Assembly: GCF_030848805.1 (NCBI RefSeq) | Contig: NC_092360.1 | Span: 14,074,001-14,138,000 of the forward strand | Source: Temnothorax longispinosus | Taxonomy: Eukaryota; Arthropoda; Insecta; Hymenoptera; Formicidae | DNA length: 64,000 nt | Direction of reading: 5' to 3' | Shown here: positions 1 to 12,247 of the stretch, piece after piece | Layout: each line of letters begins with the position of its first letter | Position numbering within the stretch: position 1 is the stretch's first letter | Notes under the pieces: model-generated | Told to the model about the DNA's origin: nothing | What the model saw: the letters and a program-made list of their open reading frames with translations, nothing else | Databases searched by the model: none | Program-made: the position numbers and the translations under genes

Positions 1-250
1 GATAATATAAAATTCTTTTTTTTTCTGTTTAAATGTAATATAGATTATTTATAACAATGTAATATATAAATATTCAATGTTAAGCATAACGAAAATCACA
101 TTTATTTGGTGCTACATTGACAATGCTAAATACTTTAATTGCATTAAAAATGTAAATTATTGTGTGATATAAAAAAATTTATTTTAACTCTCTTTCAATA
201 ACCAAATGCAGATCTTTTTATTCGTTCAATTTTTACTAGAACAATCTTTT

Positions 251-251
<1 letters not shown>

Positions 252-321
<70 letters not shown>
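252..321. repeat. (AG)n microsatellite, ~70 bp
   Basis: An uninterrupted AG run of about 35 units. The open frame through it on the minus strand is an artefact of the repeat. Confidence 0.95.
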
Positions 322-322
<1 letters not shown>

Positions 323-1798
323 AGATTTACAAAAATAAATTTTTTGTACAAAAATATATTTATACAACTTTGTTTTTTGAGTTATGTCATTGTTGCAGCA
401 AGTAAGTCTAATTATCTGCGAAATTATCCCAAGTCGCATTAAAGTGCAAAATTTCTTTCTCATACACACAACGAGCTTTCAAATATAAATTACCTTTCAA
501 ATGTTACCTGTTGCGCATCTACGTAATTATCCATCTTATTGCTCGTGTTCCTCTTTTCATTTTGTAATAGGTAATCTTTTTATAGGCTTTATATGTGGAA
601 AGATTCCATAAACGGATTACACCAAGCGGCTAGAAAGAGCTTCGTCACAATAAAGTATCACTTCAGTAATCACATAATACTCGGAGATTTTAAGAGATAA
701 ATCTCTCTTGCAATAGTGCACTCTGTGATTTTCAAAGACGCAACACGAATTTGGGTTAGAAAGAGAAAAACGCGATGCTGCTCACATAATGTACATCAAT
801 ATTGTCATAGTGGTATTTTTTCTTGAGATTGTTGTGGTTAAAAATTTTTATTGTTAATATTGTAGTAATCTGCGGTAACATATTTTTTTAAAATGGCGAC
901 GAGCACAAAGGAAGAAGAAATTTGCGAATCGTCCGTAATTCTGCTGTATATTGGGATGCATCCATCAGTCAAATACAGCTGCAGATTTTCGGAGAATAGT
1001 TTTCCCACAAGATATTCTCAGCTGCGTGAACCCTCGAGGATGCTCGCATTCTAATCTAACAAGCTATACCAAAGATCTTTCGGAATCTAAAAGAGGCACG
1101 AATCACATCACTCTCGGCGTAATACTGAAGAGCGTAATACCGAATTAAATCGGACGCGCGAGCACTCGATCAATTACTCTAGCATTAACGCCTCACGGTT
1201 GGGTCGCGCCTTTACAGGTTCCGTTTTCACTCGCATAGCTTTGAACGTACATTTATCTGCATGAGAGCGGCGATTCTTTACAGAACTTGGTTTCTCGAGT
1301 GGCAAGGTCGTGAGATTTTCCCTCCGCACAATTTGTTGGCTCCTCTCTAAAAATATACATCCTCTTAGCTGCTCAAGATTGCTCTAACAGGATTATGCCG
1401 AGCAAGGGCAAGCAATTGCCAATTTCACTGTCAGCTTTGCGCGAATTACTACGCCCTTTATTCTTTTCTAAAGATTACTGGTCCCTGATTCAGTTTAAAA
1501 AAATTGCACTTTAATTGGTTTAATTTTCAAGCGCTTTTTAGATCGCGATGCAATATCCGCTCAAGAAACAATTTATTTAAACATATAGAAAAGTATAAAG
1601 AATGTGTATATGTTTGCGTTTTACGTGCGCTTGTGCATGTTCGTACACGCGTATGTATGTTATGTGAAATTGAGATTTTTAAGATAAAATTGGAATTACA
1701 TACAATGTTTCTATTTATAGCTTTGCGATATTTTGTGCGATATTAAATTTATGCGATAAGTGAAAACAAGACACATATACGTTCGATAATAGCAAAGC

Positions 1799-2208
1799 TA
1801 AATTATGAAGGTGCACGGCCAATTTTCGAGCAAAAGGAAAAATAGATGTTGGTTTACATTCTTTGTGTTCTGCGTCACAACATTATTTGTAACCATATTG
1901 ACCACCGTTATCACTTGACTTCTGTTTTTAAGATTGACCATCAGCCATATCAATCTCTGTTTCGGCACAATGCGTTTGACCCTGACAAATTAATTTAATT
2001 ATATTTTTATGAGTTTTAATTTTATATTTTTACGTAATTTTTCGGTATTAATGTAATTTTTTCGATTTTACTTAGAACGTTCTAATGAAGACTAAGTAGG
2101 TCAAAACGTAAACAAACAATTGTCATTTTTATTTAATAAATATAATTTTTAAACCAACATCTATTTTTGCTTTTGCTCGAAAATTGGCCGTGTAACCTTC
2201 ATAATTTA
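1799..2208. mobile_element. MITE-like element with ~55-bp terminal inverted repeats and TA duplication
   Basis: The ends at 1801-1856 and 2152-2206 are near-identical inverted repeats beginning AATTATGAAGGT, differing by one indel and a few substitutions. TA dinucleotides flank both ends (1799-1800 and 2207-2208). The element is 406 bp with no coding capacity. A TA target site fits a Tc1/mariner-type non-autonomous element. Well-preserved ends suggest fairly recent insertion. Confidence 0.75.
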
Positions 2209-2796
2209 ACGATAAGTGAGTTTAATAATACGGAATAAACGGGGCAAGCACATTGTGGTAACAGAGGGGTGAATAAAACGACGAGAACCGTCACTCCAAT
2301 TTCTGGTCCAGGCTCACCCTAGCCTCTTCGTCACTCTTGTTTCGCAAGGATGACGTCTTAACAATCATGAATATGACGTCTTCCTTTTCGAGAGGGGTTG
2401 ATCCACGGTATCGTGCAAACCAAACGTTAATAGCTCCCGGATTTTCCACGTATTCTCACACACATATATAAACATTCTTCTCCTTCCCATTCATATCGTT
2501 TGGTGATATCTCTGTGTTGGTTTCAAGGTACTGATTGCTCCACATGTGGAAAGCAACGTTTCTCTTTTTCTTTATATAGGAGGATGTACTGTCATTCATT
2601 GTTATGCAAAATAATTCTAACGTTTTTGCATTTACACATTATATTCTTTTATTTATGTGTAAATTTATGCGTAAATTTTATGTAACGTCTCTACTATAGC
2701 TATTAGACATACGATTATTCTTATTCCATTTATATTTATATCTTAAATTTAACTTTTATAATAAACAAATATTCTTGAAAATATAAAATATAGTAA

Positions 2797-2799
<3 letters not shown>

Positions 2800-2839
<40 letters not shown>
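2800..2839. repeat. (TA)n microsatellite
   Basis: About 20 uninterrupted TA units. Confidence 0.95.
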
Positions 2840-2844
<5 letters not shown>

Positions 2845-3737
2845 CTAATATATTAGTTATGTACTTGCAATCCTTTAGAAACAATAAATATTTTCATCAT
2901 TAATTGGTTTTTTGTGTGTATACCTAATATATATTTTTTTAAACAATATATTAATTCAATCAAAAAATGAATATTAGACTCTCGAAATTAAATAAAAAAC
3001 TGATAAAGGATGGCTATGAGAGTCAGACGCAGTTATCGGTGCGTAAAAGATCCAATTCACTGATATATTAATTGACAGCATAGTGACATAGCAGCATATA
3101 TGCACATATTATTTATGCTATTTCTATAAAATCATATTTGTTGCAATATGTATGAAAATAAAGAGTGAAGTGACGTGAGCATGTCTCGCTCGTATTAGGA
3201 GCGAGCTTAAAGCTTATTAAATTCCCTTCAAAATGACCTACTACATTTTCCAATTCTCATAGACTTCCGATAGTCACACGAAATAGAAGTGGTATCTCAT
3301 ATTAGGGGACTTTCCTCTACCTATAATTAATAAAATCGTTGAAAATTTTATTTTAATAGATCGATCTTAGATCTATATCTAATTGTAAGATTCAAAGTCG
3401 TGTTTTTCAATTGATACAATTGTGCCAGCTAAATTATTTCGAGATTATCTCAAATCATCAATAAGCAGCAAAGCAAATACTTGATGATACAGAATTAATG
3501 TACAAATCCATGCAGCGAGACACGATGAGTGAGAAAGCTTCGATGTTTGCGAACTGCAGCAGTTTGTGGAAGCTGCGGCGTAGTTGTGCCACGATTGCCA
3601 GGAAGACGAGAATGAGGGTGCAGCCCGAGCCCGGCCCATACCGGATATGGATACCTGTCCGCACCGCCTCCGCCAATCGAGACCGACGAATCAGACACAA
3701 ATCCCCCTGTCGAGGTGCACGAATCGGGCGGGACTCG

Positions 3738-3866
3738 CCTCTCTTCTTTTCTCTTTTCTTTTCACTTCTCCTCTCCTCTCCTCTCTCCTCTCCTCTCCTC
3801 CCTTCTCTTCTCTTCTTCTCTTCTGTTCTTTCCTCTCCTTTTCTCTCCTCTCCTCTCCTCCCTTCC
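3738..3866. repeat. Polypyrimidine tract with CTCTC/CCTCT repeats
   Basis: About 129 bases almost wholly C/T on the plus strand, made of irregular TCTCC and TTCTC units. Long homopyrimidine-homopurine tracts can form triplex DNA. Open frames across it on both strands are low-complexity Arg/Glu/Lys or Ser/Leu/Phe strings and not genes. Confidence 0.9.
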
Positions 3867-4717
3867 ATTTTCCTTGTCAATTCTTCCTTGCTGTATTCGT
3901 CGAACGACGACATCGACTCCTCTCATTCTACCGTCATTGTGGACAAGCAAATCAAAATATCTTCCAAAGATAGTTTTAAATTTGCTACGCGGATAACTTT
4001 AAATAAGTAATAATATTGAGTGTAACATTTTTCGAAATAAATTAAACTTTATTAATCTGTATTGGTGGAACAGCATTGCAGATCTGCAAATTTTTATTAT
4101 AAAGAAAAATTACATATACATATATGATATATGTTGTTAAAAAACGACAAATGATACGAATTGTTGTGTGTGGGTGTGTATGTGTAAATAAAAATTAAAA
4201 CATATTTTAAATAATTATAGGTATTGGAGCCTAATTTAACCTGTAATTGAATTTTTGTCGCACGGAATAAGTAACTTTATATGTATACCTATACATATAT
4301 AACTTTATTACAGAGTAATGGCTAGACTGATTAAGTTCATATACATATAATGGGCTCAATCGATAATTCGATAGGGATTCTATTGCGTAAGAAAAGTGTC
4401 TTTATTTGTGCTCTCCATGCGCGCAGCGTAAACAGAAATATTATAATGCAAAGCCTGGATCTGTAAATGTATATTTAAGAGATGTCTTGGGCGCCTCGAT
4501 CGTCGTAATAGAACGCGATAACATACACGCAACAATTGCATTATGTTCATGCAACTTTTAATTACAATTTTTAGATATTTAGAAACTTACCTAAATAAGT
4601 ATAATATGTACCTAAACAAGGCGCGTCACGATTATTTCGATACTTTTGTATTTGTATTTCTCTCAATACAGAATTATCAATTATCAATTGTGCTGTCTAC
4701 AGACATCTATAATCTAT

Positions 4718-4833
4718 ATAAGCCCGGATTGCAATGCAATCTTTTGTCGCATCTCGAATGGCGAGATAATATCTATCAATTTTGTGACTTTTGTATTGTA
4801 TAATACAAACCTACGATTAAATCGCGGGCTTAT
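4718..4833. other. Compact multi-branched foldable sequence
   Basis: A 9-bp closing stem ATAAGCCCG/CGGGCTTAT (4718-4726 with 4825-4833) encloses four perfect small hairpins: GATTGC/GCAATC (4727-4741), ATCTCG/CGAGAT (4751-4767), TTTGTATT/AATACAAA (4790-4809) and CGAT/ATCG (4814-4824). The first and last abut the closing stem. It could be a small structured RNA or a decayed inverted-repeat element. It does not match a tRNA: no T-loop consensus was seen. Confidence 0.5.
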
Positions 4834-7800
4834 CATATTTCGTAAAACTTATCGTAGGATATTTGTCAGTTTTGCACACACGACAGATACGACGAATGAA
4901 TAAAAATTCGAACGCGTTTCACAGCGGGTGACGCGAAGTTGTCTCATCACACACAATGCTCTCCTACGAGGGACATTCACGCGTGCTCGCCACGAGCAAT
5001 GAGCACACGTGTCCACGATGCACTCATTTCGAACATACACACGTGTGCGTGCGCGTCCTGCTAGGAGTAAGGAGCGCTAGGTCGAAACGCGTCGAACCGC
5101 GAGCATTGTAATCCTTGTCACGCATTTACAAAAAGGACATAGTGAACTCGTTGCTACATAAGTGGATCCAGTTTTCGCGCGTTGGCATTTCTAATTTTTC
5201 GTATTTATCAACTCTCACTGTCCGTAAGTCCGTAAGTAGGTAGTAAGTAAGTACGAGCTGATGTTTTCACTGATAAAAAATTTAACCGCGCATATGTTCA
5301 AGTCTTACGCGACTACGTTGCGGCACATAAAGACGTGTCGCATATTGTGAAGCGTGCAAACATGTATTATTATGCGTTACTATTACTGCGAATTAGATAT
5401 CTAAAAAGTGGTCTAATTCTCTTTATCTTGTCGAAAAAGAAAAACATTTTCTTCGGCTAATTTTTCGAATAATTTCTCGAAAATCTGTCGAAGGCTGCGA
5501 TGCTTATTTACTCGTTAAAAACTTTCTATAACAAAACTTTTTATAAATGTAGATAATTAAAAATTATCTGTTTTATGTTAGAGATTAATGATAAAATATT
5601 ATTTACTCTAAAAATTATTTTATTAGATCTTCTAATGATACATATAGATTGGTAGGCTTTCTTTAAAGGCACTTGTTAAAATATTATCAAGTCTAACTTA
5701 AGCTCAAGTTTCGTGTTTAATTCGAGACTCATGACATTTAAATGGACGATATTATTTGATTTTTCCGAAAAATTATAAATTTACTTTTTAATAGCTTTAC
5801 GAGATACTTAGGGCGAAACGCAAATTTCCTCTTCACAAATTAATAAGATATTTGCATTTTTCTAGAAAGTATATCGTGATAAAAGATATAATAAGTATAA
5901 TATATCCGTATCTAAAAATGGTGCTTTATTATTGTGTTTGAAAGATTTGGAATGTTTTCTCTCTCGCTCCAATTAGACAAATTAATCATTCTTGTAAGTC
6001 AAATATTCGTGGAATCGGCTAAAAGCGCAATAAAAATTTAACGCGTATGCCATAGAGATGAATAATGTATAATCTATACAAAAACACATGTTTAAAATAT
6101 TGTGTAAAAATTTTGTGATGATCGACAGGAGGAATTGCATGTCGCAGGGTGAGGGTAAAAGAACTGGCGGGAGCAAAAACGGCGAAAGGAGGAGAGAGAG
6201 AGAAAGGGGGGGGAGAGGCTCTTATTTGACCCCGGGTCTATTGCGCGAGTTAGCGGACTGTGATCAGTTGGGGTCACGCAAGTCGCCACCCCAATTCGCC
6301 TAATAGGGACAAATATCATAATTGTTGCCTCTTCTTCGCTAAGCATCCAAATAGATTGATGCTCTCTTACTGGCTTACGATGCTGCGATGCGTTCAAGTC
6401 TCAAGATACCGATTATCAGTGACGTATGCCTTATATAGTTTCTTACGTAGTAGGAATGGCAAAAAAAGATTGAAAATTTATTTCAGTTATATATTTATTT
6501 AGATATTTTAAAGCTTTCGAAAATTTTTTATAATATATTTATTTTATAATTGTAAGCGGTATTGCAAGTGAAAGTGAAGTGGAGAGTGGGGCAAAATGGA
6601 TAAAAATAACGCAAAAAATTATATTAATTGTGAAAGTAAATTTAAAAATAAGAGAGACATCAATGGATCAAATGGCAATTTGTTCAAAATTGAGATTTCT
6701 ATCTAAATTTTTATTGTGTGAGACAAATATCGTACATTATTAGGTAGAAATTGGAAGATGTGTCCCACCATTGAGTGAATAACATATAACATATATTCTA
6801 AGAAATATATGTTAACATTGCTGAGTGTGTTTACCGTTTTATATATAACCGCGCGTGTTATATTAGTAAGATAAAACAATATAATACTTGTTCCACGAAA
6901 AGCTACACAAAGATAGCGTAAAAGTAAAAGAGAAGGATAAGAAAACGTGATGGCTGAATGTAGCCTATAGCCTATCGTACGATTTGGCGCAATTTTCTCG
7001 GTGGAAGAACATCTTCCGCGATTGCGATTCGGATGAACCTGGCGTGGGCGAGCAATGCGCAGATATCCACTTGACCCGCGCCTCGATGGTATATTTATCC
7101 ACCTAACTAAGGTCTGCGGTGTCAACACGAGTCAACAGTGGTCAATAAGCGATCAAGTGGCCCCACAGCCCACGCTGATCGTCACATACCTCTCTGTGAC
7201 GTCCGCAAAGGAAGGCAAACTTCATTACAGAAAAAGTATTGCCGGACGAATCACTGTCGATTGGACAATTAAGCATCCTCTTAAATAGTTTTCCATTTGT
7301 ATAGGTACTTTTCTTTTGCGTGGTCTCAAAATTATAATATTAATTGCATTATTAGTTGCTATTATTAAAAGTCATGCATCGCTATATATAGGTAATACAA
7401 ATCTACTTATTGTTAGGAACAATATATTATAATTTAAACGGATGCGAGTCTCTTGTAAATAGAATTATTTCTAATTTGGCTTTTTAGCGCTTTTAGCGTT
7501 TAAGCGTGAAAACGATTATTGATTTCGCAAAGATGCTCCATGCTCCATCGCGAGGAGTGTCTTAATCCAACGAGTGTCGGTATAGGCAGATCCGTTTGTC
7601 GATGCCACGCGGCTTGAACTATAAACTATACGACTTAACCTCGCGGCTCGGTGTCAGCGGTTCACATTAATTCAGTCGAATTAATCGTCAGTGTCGTCGC
7701 GAGGCGCAACCCTGCTCCGCAGCACGGATTTATTGAATCAACCGGTCGAATGGTTCATCAGTTATGTCATCGCGAGTTCCGTCACTTGGATAACATCGCA

Positions 7801-9235
7801 ACACAACTTGTTAGAAATATCCTCGATGATAACGCTTCCCTTTGAAAGACGAGGAAGATAAGAATAAAAGATAATTGTGGTAGGTACTTGATGAAATGTT
7901 TAGTGAATAGCAGCCATCGCGCGCTACTTTTCATCTGGTAATAAAAAAAAAATTTTTTATTACATGCGTGGCAATGCAATCAATGTAAATGCGATAAAAT
8001 TGAAAAAACTGCGTGATAAATATAGCTCGTGACGTGATATATACCTATACCTATACGAAAATATACGAAAGTTCATTTACTGAAACAAACTTTTTACAAT
8101 TGAAGCTTTTCGCGGGTCAAAGGCCGTATCCGTTACTATAACAATAAGATGCACAGCTGGAGTACATAGTGGACGAGGATTTTGTCAAGGATGATTTCGT
8201 CGAGCCTTAGTGTGCATAGTGTAAACACACAGCAGCGGATATCGGTAAACCGCAACGTAATACATCGTAATAGACTGTAATACATGGTGTTTTGCATAAG
8301 CGATCAGAGAAGCGAATGCACGTTAAGTTTCACGAAGAATGACGGGAGGGCGGTCGAGGGCGAGGGAGAAGGCTCGAGAGTATCGTGCAAAAGAAGAGAC
8401 TCTGATCGCAGCTGCCAAATCCCACGATCCCATCGCCAATTCATCAATGATTCACCCAGCTAAAAGCACTCGGCGGCGGCGCGGCGTAGCGATCGTCACG
8501 AAACCATAACTCGCCATACCGTCATAACAGGCCACGTCAGTGACGGTTTTTCTCAGAGATCGCGCCGTCAAAGGTAAAGGAACTCGTCACGACAACCTCG
8601 ACTCTCGCAATGACTTCCAAGTTGGAAGGTGAATGATCGCCAAAATTCGATTGTTGCTCGCGAAAGGTAAGGAAAGGGAAGGAATTGTCAATTGCTTCTA
8701 AAATTGTCACGATAAATTATCGACTTTGCCGATAATATGAATTTATCGATGTTTCGGAGTTTATCAAGAGCCTCAATAATAGTGGCATACTTGTGATCCC
8801 GTTATTGTCATTCAAGATGTAATGATACTACATTATTTTCTCTGTGCCACAAAATCGCGCTCTCTCAATCTCTCTCTAATCTTGGCATGAGCTGAATTGG
8901 AATCACCAGATATATATCATATGTTTTATAATTAGGTTTTATTACAATTGATAGACACTTTTCTTTCAGATTTATCTTCCAAATCAGTCGCAATATTTGT
9001 GAAAAGGAAATCGACATATGTGTTTTACAGGCATAGGGAGGAGTGTGCGGCAAACGATCGATTCTGTTGTTATATCAATCCAAGTCTGACAATGAGATGC
9101 AGTGCAACCACGTTCCGCGTTTCGAGTTTCGTGATCGACGAGCCTTAAACTAAATAGATTAACCAGTCGGCGCGCGGCGATCTCTCCTCTACTCCTCTCG
9201 AACGGCCGAAAATCAACGACGAGACAACTCAGACA

Positions 9236-9261
9236 ACGTGGCTACGTGGCTACGTGGCTAC
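9236..9261 (+). repeat. 8-bp tandem repeat carrying three ACGTG cores
   Basis: GTGGCTAC is repeated three times, so ACGTG occurs at 9236-9240, 9244-9248 and 9252-9256. ACGTG is the core of bHLH-PAS (Single-minded or Trachealess with Tango) binding sites in insects. Confidence 0.7.
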
Positions 9262-10041
9262 ATGGTGGACGACATGGTGCCGCGTGTGGGGGAGGGGAAA
9301 TGCTAAGCCGAGACCTATTTGGTTAAGAAGCTAATCTCTCACGGCCTCTCCTCTTCCCTCGTTTTGCCTCGTCGTCTACGACGTCTACCCGGTCATGGAA
9401 TGCGCGTATACGCGTCGTGACGCGGGACGTTGCGTCGGTGAGATTCTCACGTGACAGCTCAAGCTGGACCGGATTCTCCTTTTCTCGTGTATAGGAGGCT
9501 CTCTCCTCTCTCTCTCTCTCTCTCTCAGTCCGTTTCGCCGAGTGATTCCTTTACTCGACATAGGAAGGCAGATCGGTGCTCATCCTACCGCGATGATCCC
9601 ATTCGGTACATCCGGAGCTCGATTATCACGAGTTTGCTCGACAGTCGTCCGCATAGCTGCGGTTACCAATCTCGTATCTGTGGAATCCCTTCACCTGCGA
9701 GATCAGGCCTGATCGTGTTATAAAAGTGGAGGAATTGTGGGATTTAAGAGAAGACTTATAATATAATACGCGCGCGCGATCCGGCGCGATCTTTTTTAAT
9801 TTTTAAATACGTATTAACATAAGTACATGTTGATACATATATGTCGATGCACTCGTCGCGTAGCAAAAGATGTCACGGTCTCCTGTATATTTTACATATA
9901 GTTGTTGATGGTCAATCAACAATTATAAAATATATACATCATAGAATTATCGTTTAAAAAATAAATATGTTTTAACGATGATCGAGTCTCACATATAAAA
10001 TAATGTTACAAACTTATTATTATATTATAGGAACTTGTCGC

Positions 10042-10086
10042 GACATTTTCGACATTTTCAACATTTTCGACACTTTCGACACTACA
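10042..10086. repeat. 9-bp tandem repeat (GACATTTTC)
   Basis: Five consecutive 9-base units, the first two identical and the rest with one or a few changes. Confidence 0.85.
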
Positions 10087-11139
10087 GGCACAAGGCGATA
10101 TATTTTCACCCGCGATGTCGTATTTAAAAGTACGAGAGAATTCTCACAAGGATAACGAAGGTGCGCAAGCTGCGTCAATCGAGCAAAATTCCTACTTTCG
10201 ACTCGACTCTCAATTACATCTGCCGACTGGAGTTTTCATCCCATTATTAGTATTAGCAGATCGCCGATATCCCGAAAATAGTTTCGTCCGTACCGGTCTG
10301 CAATCGGTACAAGCCTATCTCGAGCATCTTAATACCGAAATTCTCTGGTGCGTTTTCAATCGCAACGAGCGGAACGCAATGTAAACACGCGGCTGTCTCG
10401 CGTTCACGCGGCGATTGGTGATTCGCTTTCCCTACACTTTTCACCTTTCCCCGGTTCATTCTACGAGAGAGACGGGATGTTGGGGATATATTCCACTCGA
10501 TGTATCAATGCCATGAATGCGACAATCCAAATATTTGCGAGTAAGATTAGCCACCCTTCACCAAGTTAGCCGAGTCTCCACCGCTTCCTGTTCCACTACT
10601 TCTTTCTTTCTTTCTTTTCTCTTTTTGCCTATCTCGGAATACGTTTACGTACATATATACGTGCACGTATATGTATATATAGTTAATAAATTAATTTAGT
10701 AAATAAAGCGACAATTTGCAACAATGTGTCTCGTTTGATAATTCTTTTTCATGCACATCTTACCTAGCTTGCGAAATTCTAGTGTATCATTGTACGTTTA
10801 CCAAGAGTTTTATCTTTACCTAAATACACTTTATTAATGGGTACAAAGTATGAATGTTTATTTAGATATAATTAATTTATAATTTCCAATTAATAATCAA
10901 AGTCGATGAAATTATTTACCGATATTAATATGACAATGATACAGAATGAAAAAATTAATTATTTCAAACTATATTTTCTTTAAAGATGATTTTTACTACA
11001 TTTTCGGAGGGTATATAGGAAAAAGCGGCAAGATCTTCCAATATTGAAGTATTGTTATTTACAAAACGCATTATTTTTCTGGCGAGATATTATATATGCG
11101 AGATTTGTAACTGTGGCATTTATTGTATGTACTCCGGCC

Positions 11140-11157
11140 TATAAAAGCCTATAAAAG
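11140..11157 (+). promoter_or_regulatory. Tandem TATA-box-like motifs without a gene
   Basis: CCTATAAAAG occurs twice back to back, giving TATAAAAG at 11140-11147 and 11150-11157. No good initiator is seen about 30 bases on and no CDS follows. It may be an enhancer or non-coding RNA promoter, or chance. Confidence 0.25.
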
Positions 11158-11612
11158 CGCGATACCAGATCTGGCCGTCGAACTCTTTTCCGATTAGGGA
11201 GATAATGGTTTCGTTAATCGGAAAGGGCGATCTTATTGCGCGTGAAAGCCGATCCACGACCAGGACCCGCACCAGGTGGTTTCTCGACGGTACAGTGCGT
11301 CTTCAAAGGGGATCTCTCTTTTTCTTTCGAATGATCCTCGGTTGATCCTCAGCGATCAACGGGTAAAATGTTTTGCGCGAGAGGACAGTTCAAAAGCGTG
11401 GAAAATGCGATCATCTGCATTTTTCGATAGTTGAAAAGGATTGTCACTAGGATTGTAGTGTTTGCCATACAATTTTTTGCCTGCGGTATGCCCTGCTCTA
11501 TCTCAAAGACCACAGATCTAGATTTTCAACAGGTTTTTCAACGCCCTTTTACTTCCGCGTCCAACAGGAGATACTAAATTAAAAAGTAGAATAGAGGAAA
11601 AAATATCGTTTG

Positions 11613-11906
11613 TTAACACGTTGACTGCTATGGTGACCACCTGTGACCGGCACCTGCCTTCTCACAATCAGTGGAGCCATGACAGTTACCGATGACCGGT
11701 GTTACCAAATTCTTAAAGAAACGCTTGTAAAAAATAGACATTATCTAATATCAATTTTCAGATAACACAGACAGCTAGATATAATAATATTAAGTAAAAA
11801 TGCGAACGTACTACAATATTTTATCATATAATGATTATGATAATGAAAATTTTACTGGACCTCAAGGTAAAACGTATAAATTCACGTGGCAGTCAACGTG
11901 TGTTAA
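11613..11906. mobile_element. Candidate piggyBac-type MITE flanked by TTAA
   Basis: CACGTTGACTGC (11617-11628) is matched by its reverse complement GCAGTCAACGTG (11889-11900). TTAA sits on both outer sides (11613-11616 and 11903-11906), with a 2-base offset on the right. TTAA is the piggyBac target site. The 286-bp interior has no transposase. Short ends and the offset leave the class uncertain. Confidence 0.5.
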
Positions 11907-12213
11907 TATACTTGGTATAAATTTATATTATGTCGTGGAATAATCTTTTTCAATTCAAATTAAAAAATATATTCTTACGAAAGTTAACGATTATATTGCT
12001 CTTTTGTTTAAAGTCTTATTGTGATCGACAAAACTTTCTGTTGACCTGATTTTAAATAATATGATTCAGGATTCAGCAATAACATTCGAAAATAAGAATG
12101 CATGGCACAATTCATACAATGCGGCCAGAGAACTTCTTTGGCCAGATAAGAGCTGCTTTGATCGTTTTATGTCGCAAGTTCGTCAATAGAATTTTTTACT
12201 TATTCGAATAATC

Positions 12214-12247
12214 TTTTAGACTAAAGAGTGAGCTCTTTAGTCTGAAA
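12214..12247. other. Perfect 11-bp hairpin with extended flanks
   Basis: AGACTAAAGAG (12218-12228) and CTCTTTAGTCT (12233-12243) pair perfectly around a TGAG loop. TTTT/GAAA flanks extend the stem to about 15 bp with one wobble. No neighbouring gene gives a function. Confidence 0.5.

Larger units (their letters stand above)
1..4717. other. Non-coding, AT-rich with repeats
   Basis: Apart from the AG and TA microsatellites, the 406-bp MITE and the polypyrimidine tract listed separately, nothing recognisable is seen. Open frames are short and without domains. Confidence 0.6.
4834..11612. other. Non-coding stretch with short tandem repeats
   Basis: Contains GTAAG repeats (about 5221-5254), a CT run near 9493-9527 and the ACGTG and 9-bp repeats. 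CpG-rich patches lie at about 8340-8680 and 9140-9720. No gene recognised. Confidence 0.6.

Noticed and set aside
3458..4010. Open frames of 130-170 codons on both strands
   Set aside because: They run through the polypyrimidine tract and read as low-complexity Arg/Glu/Lys or Ser/Leu/Phe strings with no domain.
4718..4833. tRNA gene
   Set aside because: Although clover-like, it has no B-box GGTTCGANTCC consensus, no 7-bp acceptor/5-bp T-arm geometry and is too long.
6221..6300. TGACCCC/GGGGTCA and TTGGGG/CCCCAA inverted words
   Set aside because: Stems are only 6-7 bp with long or inconsistent spacing; chance is a sufficient explanation.
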